A stretch of 64,000 nucleotides of DNA from Dryobates pubescens (lineage: Eukaryota > Chordata > Aves > Piciformes > Picidae). Positions 32,501 to 44,500 of the stretch are shown here, piece after piece. The stretch's first letter is position 1. Every line of letters begins with the position of its first letter. Position numbers and translations under genes: made by a program. The notes under the pieces were generated by a model. The model was not told where the DNA came from. It made no database searches and saw only the letters and a program-made list of their open reading frames with translations. The DNA is taken from assembly GCF_014839835.1 (NCBI RefSeq), contig NC_071626.1, positions 558,001 through 622,000 of the forward strand, given 5' to 3'.

Positions 32501-35500
32501 CGTTGTTACCTTTTTGCTTGGGGTTTCTTCCACTCATTCTTTCCACCTGGGAAATGGCTTCTTCCCAGCAGCTGTTGCTGGCCTGCATGTGAGGCTGAAT
32601 AAACTTCAGCTTCTGCTCCAGAGCTTGATGGGCTTCTGTTGTCAACTCAGCTGTCTCCTTGGTGCTGACAAGCTTTTCAAGTTCATCCTCAAGAATTATT
32701 ACCCTAAGTGATGAAGAGATGGGCAGCAAGAAGTCACCCCCCAGACCCGACCTCACCTCCCCTTCAGCCACTCCGTTCCATAGCCTCCGATTTTCCCCTT
32801 CGAGAGCAGGCTGCCCACAGAGGCTGCGGAGTCTCCCTCTCCGGAGGCTTCCAAACGCCACCTGGCTGCATTCCTGCTCCGGCGCCGGCTGCTCCGCGGA
32901 GCTCGCCCCAGCGCCCCGCGAGTCGGTGACCGCCCACGGCTCAGCCCGCCGTGGTTCCCCTGTGGGGCGCAAACCGCCAGCCCACGGAGCCCGAGGCCGA
33001 AGCCCCCTTCCCGCAGGGAGCCGGGGGGGAACTCACTCATTGAGCAGCGCCTTGAGGTGCAGCTGCAGGCTGCGCAGCGCGGTCTGCAGGCCGCCCAGCT
33101 GCCCGCAGCGCTGCCGCGCCGCCCGCGCCGGCCGCTCGCCGCCCGCCGGGGGCTGCGTCTGGAAGTAGCGATAGAACTCGTAGCTCCTGCGCAGCTCCTC
33201 CAGGCAGGCGGCCTGGGTGCCAGGCAGGCCTCGGGTCACGTCGGACAGGATGCGGTGAGGCAGGCGGTCAGGGCACAGCAGGGGCGTGGGGGAGGCGTTG
33301 GCCGGCGAGAGGAGCAGCGCCAGCCGCCTGAAGAACTCCGAGCTCTGTCCCACCCAGAGCTGGAACAGGACCTGCAAAACAGGGCAGGCTGGGCGCCGGG
33401 CACGGGGCAGCGGGCACGGGGCAGCAGTGCCAGGCTGGGCGCCGGGCACGGGGCAGCGGGGCCTGGCACGGGGCAGCAGTGCCAGGCTGGGCTCCGGGCA
33501 CGGGGCAGCGGGGCCGGGCACGGGGCAGCAGTGCCAGGCTGGGCGCCGGGCACGGGGCAGCGGCGCCAGGCACGGGGCAGCGGGGCCAGGCTGGGCGCCG
33601 GGCACGGGGCAGTGGGGCCGGGCACGGGGCAGCAGTGCCAGGCTGGGCTCCGGGCACAGAGCAGCTGGGCCGGGCACGGGGCAGCGGGGCCGGGCACGGG
33701 GCAGCAGTGCCAGGCTGGGCTCCGGGCACGGGGCAGCGGCGCCGGGCACGGGGCAGCAGTGCCAGGCTGGGCTCCGGGCACAGAGCAGCGGGGCCAGGCT
33801 GGGCTCCAGGCACACAGCAGCAGGGCCAGGCTCGGCTCAGCCTGGCCACGCTGGCACTGGGTCAGTGGTGGGACTCGATGATCTTGGAGGTCTTTTCCAC
33901 CCCAAGGAAGGCTCTGGCTCTCTGCTCGAGAATGTCAGCCATGGTTCAAGGGGAGCAAGGGAAAGCACCACTGCAATTGCCTGAGAGCCTGCAAGGGCAG
34001 GAACTGCTTCCAAACTGCAGGGGAAACTATTGGCTCAGGACACCATGGCAGATGGGGACTCCTCTCCAATGCAAGGGGCAGCTGTGACACTTCTCCCTGC
34101 AATCATGAGCCCGGTTAAAAGGTGACTGCAGGTGCAGGCTGTACTCCAGAGTGAGGGACACCAAGCAAAATCACTCCTCCTGCTTTCCCCCCTCTTTCAG
34201 CTGCAGACAGAGCTCACAATGTACTGGTGCTGAGGTTCTGCACCTGCAGCTTTTGGAACAAAAGGTTTCCATCTTTGGACCACTACAGACAAGCAGCAGG
34301 GGTTGCTCCCCAGGGTGCAAACAGCCAGGAGCCAAACACTCAGAACAGTGAAATAAAAACTGCAATGCCTTCAGCTGGATGTGGTCTGCTACAGCCCAGG
34401 GCACATCCACAACACTGGGATGCAAATGACCAAATACTCCAAAGGAAACACAAATAATTCCACTGCCAAGGGATGGTTATGAGAAGAAAGAACACTGGGT
34501 GATGTGGAAGTCACCTGGGGCACACATGCAGGGCTGGGACTTGTCAGGATGCTGAGGGAAAAGGCAACCGAATGGGCAGCAGCCAGGCAGGTGTCCCTGA
34601 AGCTGTGCTGCCCAGCTCAGGAGGTCAAGCAGCTCATGCTCTCAGCAGCACACCAGAAGACCAATCCCTTCCACCAGGCACAAGGCAAGAGGTGTGAAAA
34701 AGCGGCACACAGGGTTGTGGACTTCAGGAGTTCAGAACAACAATAACCCAAAACCTACCTGAGCAAAGGCACAGTGGTGAGAGGAGGTTCCAGGAGTGCT
34801 CAGGCTTGCCAAGAGCTGGCTTTGTCCGTGTCCTGAGGAGCTTTCCTGACACCTAACCTCACCCAAGCCGTCCCACTGGCTCCCCTCAGCACTATTTTGA
34901 ATTAAGCCAAATTTTTCCCCTCTTCAAACTGGTTCAGTCCAAGGACAAGGCAGCAAAAAGACACAGACAGCATCTGCCCTGTGGCCTCCACCTGGGGCTC
35001 TTCACCAAGTGTGAAGGAGTGTCTGCACTGCAGCTGCACTTCAGTGCAAAGGCAAGAGCTGCCCAACACTCAGACTGGGAGCACAGGAGCCCAGGCCTGC
35101 AACACAAGCAAGGCTGAGGGGAGAGCCCACTGCCCCCTGGGGCACTGCAAGGAGCTGCAGTGAGCTGGGGCTGGGCTCTGCTCCCTAGTCTCAGGTGATA
35201 GAAGGAGAGGCAAAGGCCTGAGATTGTGCCAGGGGAGGGTTGGGTTGGAGAGGAGGAGAAATGTCTTTGCTGCAAGAGTGGTCAGGGACTGGCAGAGGCT
35301 GCCCAGGGAGGTGGTGGAGTCCCCATGCCTGGAGGGGTTCCAGAAATGTGTGGCCATGGCACCTGGGGCCATGGTGGGGTTGGGTTGATGTTGGACTGGA
35401 GCTCAGAGGACTTTTCCAACCCAAACAATTCCATGGTTCTATAAATATGTCCCAAAGTTATCAAAGTATCAAGGCAGGAATCTGCTTGGGACTGATTTAT

Positions 35501-38500
35501 GTCAGTTGAGCTTGGTTCAAGCACAGCCCAGCCTGCACCAGTGTCTGAGTCCACAGCAACTGAAGTGCAGCAGCTGTGACCTGAGCTGCACCCAGAAGGC
35601 AGCCCAAGAGTTGGACTGAAAAACATCTCAGCAGTTACTGCAAATTGCAGGTGAAAAAAGACTGCAAGCTGGAGCAGAGGAGGTGCCAGGGGAACAGGAG
35701 GGAAAACTTTGTCCCTGTGAGGGTGCTGAGCCCTGGAGCAGGCTGCCCAGAGAGGCTGTGGAGTCTGCTCTGGAGCCTCTCCAACCCCACGTGGCTGTGC
35801 TCTGTGTGCCCTGCCCTGGGTGCTGTGGCAGGGGGGCTGCACACAATGATGTCTGGAGGTCCTTTCCTACCCCTGCCATTCTGTGACTTGCTTGGCAAGG
35901 TTGGTTGAGCTCTGACTGGTTGCAGAGTTGCAGTGAGGAACCATTCCAGAAGCTTGCATCTGATGCAGCCTCTTGCTTACATCAAAACTTGGCAACCACT
36001 ATTCCTGGGAACATTTACTATCAGAACAAAAGAAATCAAGGGCTAGGAATTAAGTGAATAAAGTACACCAGGAGCCAGCTCCACAGAAGCACAGAAGAAT
36101 GGAATTTGCCATAAAAAGTGCTTAAAGGGAAGAGGCTCAGCAGAGAAGCCCTGAAGAGCAGAAGGCTTGCACTGAAACCAGCTCTTCCTCCCAACTGCAA
36201 GCACTGAGCCCTGCAGAGGGCAAAGCCAGCACCTGGGCTCCAAAGCTGGTAAAAGGCCACTCCATGGCTGCCATGCTGTGCACTTCAATGGTGTTCAAAG
36301 ATCACAGAGTGGCTCAGGCTGGAAAGGACCTCAGAGCTTAGCTCCTCCAACCTCCCCTCCAGGGACACCTCTCAGCTAGGCTCAGCTGCTCAGGGCCTCA
36401 TCCAGCCTGGCCCTCAACACCCCCAGGCAGGAGGCAGCCACAGCCTCCCTGGGCAGCCTGTGCCAGAGGCTCAGCAGCCTCCTGCTGAACAACTTCTGCC
36501 TCAGCTCCACTCTAACCCTGCTCTGCCTCAGCTCCAAACCATTCCCCCTGGGCCTGGCTCCAGACCCCCTCAGCAAAAGTCTCTCTGCAGCCTTCCTGCA
36601 GGATCCCTTCAGGTGCTGGCAGCAGCTCTGAGGTGCCCCTGGAGCCTTCTCCTCTGCAGGCTGCACAGCCCCAGCTCCCTCAGCCTGTGCTCAGGGCAGA
36701 GCTGCTCCAGCCCTGGGAGCATCTCTGTGGCCCTCACTGGTTCTCACCACACTGGACTGCACAGACTCCTGCCTGGCAAACACAGGCAGAGGAGCAGAAA
36801 TACTCAGCAGCAGGTGAAAAAAGGCCAAAACTAAAGTGAAAGGAGAAATGGGAGTAAAGATCCTGTTTCCTTCAAGGCTTCTCCTGTGCCCAGGCCTCAC
36901 AGGGATGGGCTCCTGGAGAGCAGTGAGCTCTGCCACCCCCATGCCTGGCACCAGTACACTTTGCCAGTAGCACCTCTGGCATCAGCGGTGTACAGATCCC
37001 TTCTGTACCTCAGGTCCTGGAAACTGCTAACAAGGCTTAAAAATCTGCAAGTCAGTGGAACAAATGTTCCTACAGGCCAGGCTGGGCCAGCCCCAGGGCT
37101 TCCTGGGGTGAGAGATTCCCAGCAGCTGCCTGTGTCCCCTAGGAGTGCTCACCTTGAGTGCAGGCAGGCTGAAGCCATCGGTCAGGTTGTGTGCCTCCTC
37201 CTCAGACACCTGCTCTTCACTCAGCCCCAGGCCCAGCTCCTTGAAAGGCACCACACAGATGTAGCTGCTCACATTGTCGCTCTCCGAGTTCAGAGGGTAG
37301 GTGCAGCTGGAGTCAAGGCTGCTAACAGAGCACTTTGGCATGAAACACACGAGAGGGAACCCCCTGCTGCCTGGCTCAGTGCTGGCAAGCTGTGTGAGAG
37401 CACAAACATCCCACCCCAACCCACCTGGGGGCTTGGCACCCCTGCTCGCAGCACAAGTTTCAAAGGCTCTTAGAAGGATGGGACCTGAGCCACTGGCAAA
37501 GCCATGCACCCACCTGTGAACCACAGCCACCACACCTGAGCAGGGACCTGAGCACTTCCAAGGGAGGGACATACCAAGATCCCCAAGTCCAAGCCCAGCT
37601 TAAACCAGAAGTCATGGAGTTAGCAGGGGAGAGAGGAGCCCCCTGTGCAGCTTCAGAGCAGCCTGTGTCACAGAGCAGACATGGGACGGTGCCAGTGCCC
37701 TGGGGGCTCTCACTGCTCCACTCTGAGACTGCAGCAGGGCACATTCTGGTTGGACATCAGGGGGAAGCTGTGCACAGGGAGGCTGGGGAGACACTGGCAC
37801 AGGCTGCCCAGCGAGGCGGCTGAGGCTCCAGCCCTGCAGACACTCGAGCTCAGCCTGGCTGTGTCCCTGGGCAGCCTGCTCTGAGCTGGCCCTGCTGCCT
37901 GCAGGGGGTGGGAGAGGATGGCCTCGGTGGGCTGGAGTCTGAGTGAGGGGCAGGGGAGCAGGGCTGGGGGCGCAGACAAAGGATATGCCTTCAGCATGTA
38001 GAGCGTGGCCAGCCTGGCGGCGCGGAGGTTGGCCGCGACCGCTCGGTACACAGCCCTGCGCAGGCCCGGCAGCTGCTGGCTGGGGTGCTGGCCAGCTTTA
38101 GTGAATGGGCAAGCAGCACTGACCCTGTCAAGCAAACTTGAAAAGTAAAATGTGATACAACTGTACAGATGGCCTACAGCGTGTCCACACAACAGCACAG
38201 CGCTTCTGCGGCCGCTCGGCACCGCCGGGGCGCGGGCAGGCCCCAGCAGCCTGCTTCTGCCCCCACCCAAGCCAGGGGCATCTGTTTCCTACAAGCTTTT
38301 CCAACACCATGGAGTTGCTGGCTGGAGAAGACCTCCATGCCCAGGCCCTTTCCTGATCTCCTACCCAGGCCTCCCTTGCCCATGGCTCAGGGGGGGTCCC
38401 TTCCACCCAGCCCATCCCACAAGCCTGAAGCCAGCTCCTGCCCCCCTCAGCCATGGGCAGGGATGCCTTCCACTAGAGCAGGCTGCTGAAGGTCCTCCCA

Positions 38501-41500
38501 GGTCGGCCTTGAACACCTCCAGGGAGGTGACACCATGTGCAGAGGGGAAGGGCAGGAGGGGGGAGGGCTGCAGGCCTGGTAACTTCCTGCAGCCCCTCTG
38601 ACTGATGAGCTGAGTAAGGCAGCAGACCTGACCCTGATGTCACTCCTGCTGCTTGTGCCTAGCTGGGCCAGGCTGCATGGTGACTGGGAGGGGAAACAGC
38701 TTAAGGCCTTCACTGCCAAATGCCAGAAGCAAAGCAGCCCACCCAGAGAGCAAGGCTGGACCCAAGTCAGGATGTTTAATGTGATGAGCACCAGGGGATT
38801 GATGCCAAAGGCTGCAGCTTGTGGAAGTTGTCAGCTGAGAGAGCATATGGAAATATCTGTGTCCCACAGGAGACTATGTGAGTGATGTGCAAGGGCCTGC
38901 AGCTGGGCTGGGACAACCCCAGGCACCAAGCCAGGCTGGGGGCAGAGTGGGGTGAGAGCAGCCCTGGAGAAAGAGCCTTGGGGGTGCTGGGTGCTGAGCA
39001 GCCACCCAGGAGCCAGCAGTGCCTCCTGCAGCCCTCAGGCAGCTGTGTGCTGGGCTGCAGCCAGAGCAGGGTGGGCAGCAGGGCAGCAGAGGGGATTCTG
39101 CCCCTGGGCTCTGCTCAGACCTCACCTCCAACCCTGCCTCCAGCTCTGGGGTCCCCAGCAGGAGAAGGACACAGAGCTGCTGGAGAGAGCTCAGAGGAGG
39201 CCACAAAGATGCTCCCAGGGCTGGAGCAGCTCTGCCCTGAGCACAGGCTGAGGGAGCTGGGGCTGTGCAGCCTGCAGAGGAGAAGGCTCCAGGGGCACCT
39301 CAGAGCTGCTGCCAGCACCTGAAGGGATCCTGCAGGAAGGCTGCAGAGAGACTTTTGCTGAGGGGGTCTGGAGCCAGGCCCAGGGGGAATGGTTTGGAGC
39401 TGAGGCAGAGCAGGGTTAGAGTGGAGCTGAGGCAGAAGTTGTTCAGCAGGAGGCTGCTGAGCCTCTGGCACAGGCTGCCCAGGGAGGCTGTGGCTGCCTC
39501 CTGCCTGGGGGTGTTGAGGGCCAGGCTGGATGAGGCCCTGAGCAGCTGAGCCTAGCTGGGAGGTGTCCCTGGGCATGGAGGGGAGGCTGGAGCAGAAGAG
39601 CTCTGAGCTCCCTTCCAGCCTGAGCCCCTCTGTGATTCTAGGATTCTATATTGAAGTGCTTTAAGCAACCTCTCATAAAGGACTTTAAAGACCTAATAAA
39701 ATCAAACCCAAGTGTGCTGATCCATTTCTGAACATGAATTTCCACTGCCAGTCCTGCCACAGGTTTCCCTAGGGAGCACCACAGTATGGGATGTTCTGCA
39801 TGCCAACCTCTGCCCTTTCCCTAGCTCCTGAAGGTAACAACTGGAAGTGTTTGTGGATAAACTGCACCTCAGTGGGCAGAGCCACAGAAAGGGAACAAAA
39901 CTCTTCTACCATGAAGCAGAGAAAGGAGACCTGGGTTGTGCTCCAGTGATGTGAGCACCCCCAGCTCCTCCACACAACAAAGCCCCAGCATGTGCTGCCA
40001 GTGCCCAGCCAAGCCATTTGCTCTGCTTCTGGGCAGAGAGGCTTCAGGCCTCTTGTCAGACAGTTCCATATGCCAGGAATCTGCCATTAGCATAAGTGGC
40101 AAACAGGTCTGTGTGCCAGGCATGCCATTGCCCCAACTTCCTAATGGCCATTTATCTTCTGTGCATTTTAATTGGGCTTACAGAATGCTGCCAGCTTTCT
40201 CTCTCAGCCACAAAGAGCAGGAAGGGAAAGAAGGTTAAGTGCAGAGAAAGGCAACAGAGCTGGGGAAGGGGCTGGGGAAGAAGCCTTCTGAGGAGCAGCT
40301 GATGGAGCTGGGGCTGTGCAGCCTGGAGAAGAGAAGGCTCCAGAGAGACCCAACAGCAGCCTTGCAGTACCTGAAAGGAGCTCCAGGAAGGCTGCAGAGG
40401 GACTGTGTGCAAAGGCCTGCAGGGACAGGATGAGGCTGGCAGGGCCCTGGAGCAGGCTGCCCAGAGGGGGTGTGGAGTCTCCTGCTCTGGAGACTTTCCA
40501 ACTTGCCTGGACACATCCCTGTGCAACCTGATCCAGGTGACCCTGTGTTAGCAGGGGGTTGGCCTGGGGGCTCTCCAGAGCTCCCTTCCAACCACCACCA
40601 ACTGCATGATCCCATGAGCTGGAAGGTCCTCCAGGCTAAAGCAAAGCAAACCCTGCAGAGCTCTGGCCAGGGGCTGCCAGGGGCACGCTGGCACAGCCAC
40701 GCTGCTCCCACCCCAGCCACGCTGCAGAGGCTTTTGAACAGCCTGCCAGAGCTTTCAGTGCAGAGGCTGTCAGATCAAGCACCAGCTTCCAGTCCAGCCT
40801 GGGCTTTGTCCATCCCTTATCTGAGACATGCAGTGATGCAGACACTGACCACGAGTTCGTTTGGGTAGGCTTAGGGAACACTCCAAACGTTTGGCCCCAG
40901 CTGGAATGTGGACAAGCCCTGACAGCAACAACTCTTCAGAGCCTCTCTGCAAAGATAAGGCTGCCTCTAGCCTCACTGGGTGCTTCTTCAGCAAAATCCA
41001 ACCCACAACACAGCTGGGCAGGCTGAGGACATGCTGCTGCATTCCAAAGGCAGAAGGAAACATTGCTTCAATGAAGCAAACCCAAGGTGGCTCAGGCTGG
41101 AGAATGAACTCAAAATGTTAAGTCTACAGTTTCAAGGTTGCATGTGAGAACATGTGCCTGGGAGCAGCAGGGGCTGGCAGGGACACAGCTGCTTGGGTTG
41201 TTGTTGTCTTTAGAGAGAAGCCAGTTGGAGTGGAGCTGCTGGCGTTCCCCACCTCCCTGCACCTGCACCCAGACTGGCACGTGTTCACCCAGAGGCTCTA
41301 AGGGCAAAGCACACTTGGCAGTGCACAGAAGCAGGCTGGCTGGCATCCACTGGACATGTCCTGATGGCCTTTCCCACAGCAAGTCAGCACAGATTAGCCA
41401 AAGGCTGGGAGAGGTAAGACCCTTAACTGGCATCCCTTAACTGGCCCAGAGGCAAAGGCAGCAGTCAGTGACTGCAGAATCAACATCTCACCAACTGCAT

Positions 41501-44500
41501 GCAAGAAGAGAAGAGTAAGCTTGGGGGTGGGAAATGCCCTCTGGTGGCCTTTGTCCACTGCTGGGCTCTCCTGACTGGCCCTTGCTAAATACAAGCAGAA
41601 TGGTTCTCAAGCCACCTTGTCTGGAACCTCAGCACCTGCACCTCGCTTGATTTACTCAGATGTGGTCACATGAGACACACAAAGTCCTCAAGCACACAGT
41701 GCTGCTCTGAGTCCCCAAACCAGTGACCTGGTACCAAATCCATTTCCTGAGGTAACTGACTGCTAGCAGAGAAGGAGGTTTCAAAGGTCTAGGGGGCTGG
41801 GAGCCTCAGCTCTGCTGTGGCACCCAGGGGTTTGGCACCCAGGGGTTTGGCACCCAGGGGTTTGGCACTGAGGCGCTGCAGTTCCCAGCTGCAGCTTGTC
41901 TGCCTTGTTAGGGCAGAGAGCTGGGAGGCCACCTGCCCTGGCTGGCCCTGGGCACGAGCAGAGTGAAACACAGACTCACAGGGTGAATCCTCTGGAGATG
42001 ACCTCGGTCTCCTGGATGAGCCTCAGGGCCTTCCTCACCAGGTTGGTGAAGGCTCTGCTGCTGGCCACCGTCTCCTCCAGCTGGACGCAGTGCCTGCGCA
42101 GCGACCGCTGCAGCCGGGCTGTCCTCCACGTGCCCCACAGGCGCAAGGCTGCGTAGCCCAGCAGCAGCAGCCCCCAGGGCAGCCCCCAGGGCTCCTTCCA
42201 GCACGAAGGCAGCACAAACACAGCACTTAGGAAGGCAAGGAGCAGCGAGACATCCCTGCAAGAGAGACACAGCATCAGCCACAGGCTGCTCCCCTCAGGC
42301 ACCTGGGGAAACCACAGAGTCACTGCCTCTGAATGGTTTAGCTTGGAAGGGACCTCCCAGATCACCCAGCCCCAACCCCCTGCCATGGGCAGGGACACCT
42401 CCCACCAGCCCAGGCTGCTCAAGGCCTCATCCAGCCTGGCCTCGAACCCCTCCAGGGAGGGGGCAGCCACAGCCTCCCTGGGTGACCTGTTGCAGAGTCT
42501 CAGCACCCTCATGCCACAGAACTTGTTCCTAACATCCAACTGCTTCCCAATCTCCAGTCTAAATCTCCTCTCTTCCAGCTTCAACCCATCCCCTCTCATC
42601 CTATCACCAGAAGGCTGAGAGAGCCAGGGTTGTTCAGCCTGGAGAGAGGAGGCTCAGGGAGATCCATGGACCAGGACACAAAGGGTGGCTCCAACTCCAC
42701 CAGCACCTAGCAAGGTTGGAGCAGATGACCCTTGGGGTCCCTTCCCAGCTGGCACTCTGTGCTCAGCTCTTTTATGGCACTAGCAGAAGACCAAGGCCCA
42801 TGCTGAAAGGTCAGTTTCCCTCACACATTTGACTTTCAGCACAAACCAGGGAAGGGAAGAGCAAAAGCAAAGGCCTGCCTGCTGAGCACTGAGGCAGGGA
42901 GGGCAGGAGGCAGAGCCTCTGTACTGCCAGGTTCAAGAGCAGGGAAGGGCTCGTGGCTGGTGGTGACAACAGCCTCCAGCAACGCCAGCTCCGCTTCTGC
43001 CAGGCCCTGACTCATCTCACTTGCACACCAAGCACACCACTAGTCTCAGGCACATTCCTATCAGGCCTTGAGTCATCGCTTTGGATGATCTGGTGGCTTT
43101 TCAAAACCCAGCAGTGAGGCAGTGGCAACCTCAGCTCAGCTGTTTCTTAAGGGCAGTTTAAACACTCCATAAAGTTGTCACCTCCAGCAGGAGCACTCAG
43201 CCCAGAGCAGGAAGCAGGCTGTGTGCCTGTGTGTGGCTCACCCTGGGGATCACAGGCTCAGGCTGGTACAGTGATGACAGCCTGCACAGAGCTGGCTGGG
43301 AAAGGGCCTCCAGGGGCACAGAGCCTTCACTTGCTCAGATCTCCTCTTGTTTGTTTTTGGAAGGAAACTGCTGACTCTCCTCACCTCTGACAGCTCTGCA
43401 TCCTGTGCTGGGTTTGGAACTCTTCACAAGGCATGTTTTCCCATTTCCAAATTAAGAAATCATCTCTGGGGTTCTATTTCCCTGCACAGTTCTGTGGCCA
43501 TAGAGCAAGCAGCTCTGCAAGTGGAACAAGTCCCTCCCCTGCCTTCCTGTAGCCCCCTGCAGGTACTGAAATGCAGCTCTAAGGTCTGCCTGGAGCCCTC
43601 TCTTCTCCAGCCTCAGCAGCCCCAGCTCTCCCAGCCTGGCCCCACAGGGCAGGTTCCCAGCCCTCTCTCATAATCCTCATGGCCTCCTCTGGACCCACCC
43701 CAGCAGTTTCATCTCCTTCTTATGCTGGGGGCCCCAGAACTGACACAGTGCTCCAGGGGGGGGTCTCACAGGGCTACACCTGAGAATTAACTCCGTCCCC
43801 CCCCCAACATCTTGTGTGGAGACTGCAGCAAAGAAAACACTTCTGGGTTCAGTCTTCACCATCACATCTCATTGACCAAAATCACCACTGCATAGCTTTG
43901 GAGACTGATGGATCAATCAAAATCACCACTGGATAGCTCTGGAGAGTGATGGATCAACCAAAATCACCACTGGATAGCTCTGGAGAGTGATAGATCAATC
44001 AATCAACCAATATCACCACTGGATAGCTCTGGAAGCTGATGGATCAATCAATCAATCAACCAATATCACCACTGGATAGCTCTGGAAGCTGATGGATCAA
44101 TCCAAGTCATAGCTCTGGAGATGAGCAGCTCATCAGCCAGGCGAGTTCCTCCTTTCAGCCCCCAGCAGGGTCCACTCCTGCTCAGGCAGCTGCCTCAGGC
44201 TGAACCCCACTCCTGCCAGCAAGCACCTGAGTGAAAGCCCAGGCTGGCATGAATCATTTGAGGGCCGCTGGAGCACAGCCCCCCGAGGCCTGAGGGAGGA
44301 AGAGGTTATGTGATGTGCAGCACCTCCCCTCCAGGAGAGGGGGCGCGGGCGCCGCAGACACGCTCTGTACAGTACCAAAGGCTGGGAGCTGCTAGGGAGC
44401 GGAGCGTCGGCAGCTGCCTGCTGTCCTGGTGCTTACACTGCCCTGCAGCCAGGATGCTGGGGTCAAGGAACTCCATCAGCTCCACATCCTCCTGCAGCAG

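Noticed and set aside
37153-38124. GC-AG or GT-AG junction between VEZT exons 6 and 7
   Set aside because: No such pair keeps the frame and the conserved residues; the AT-AC pair does both.
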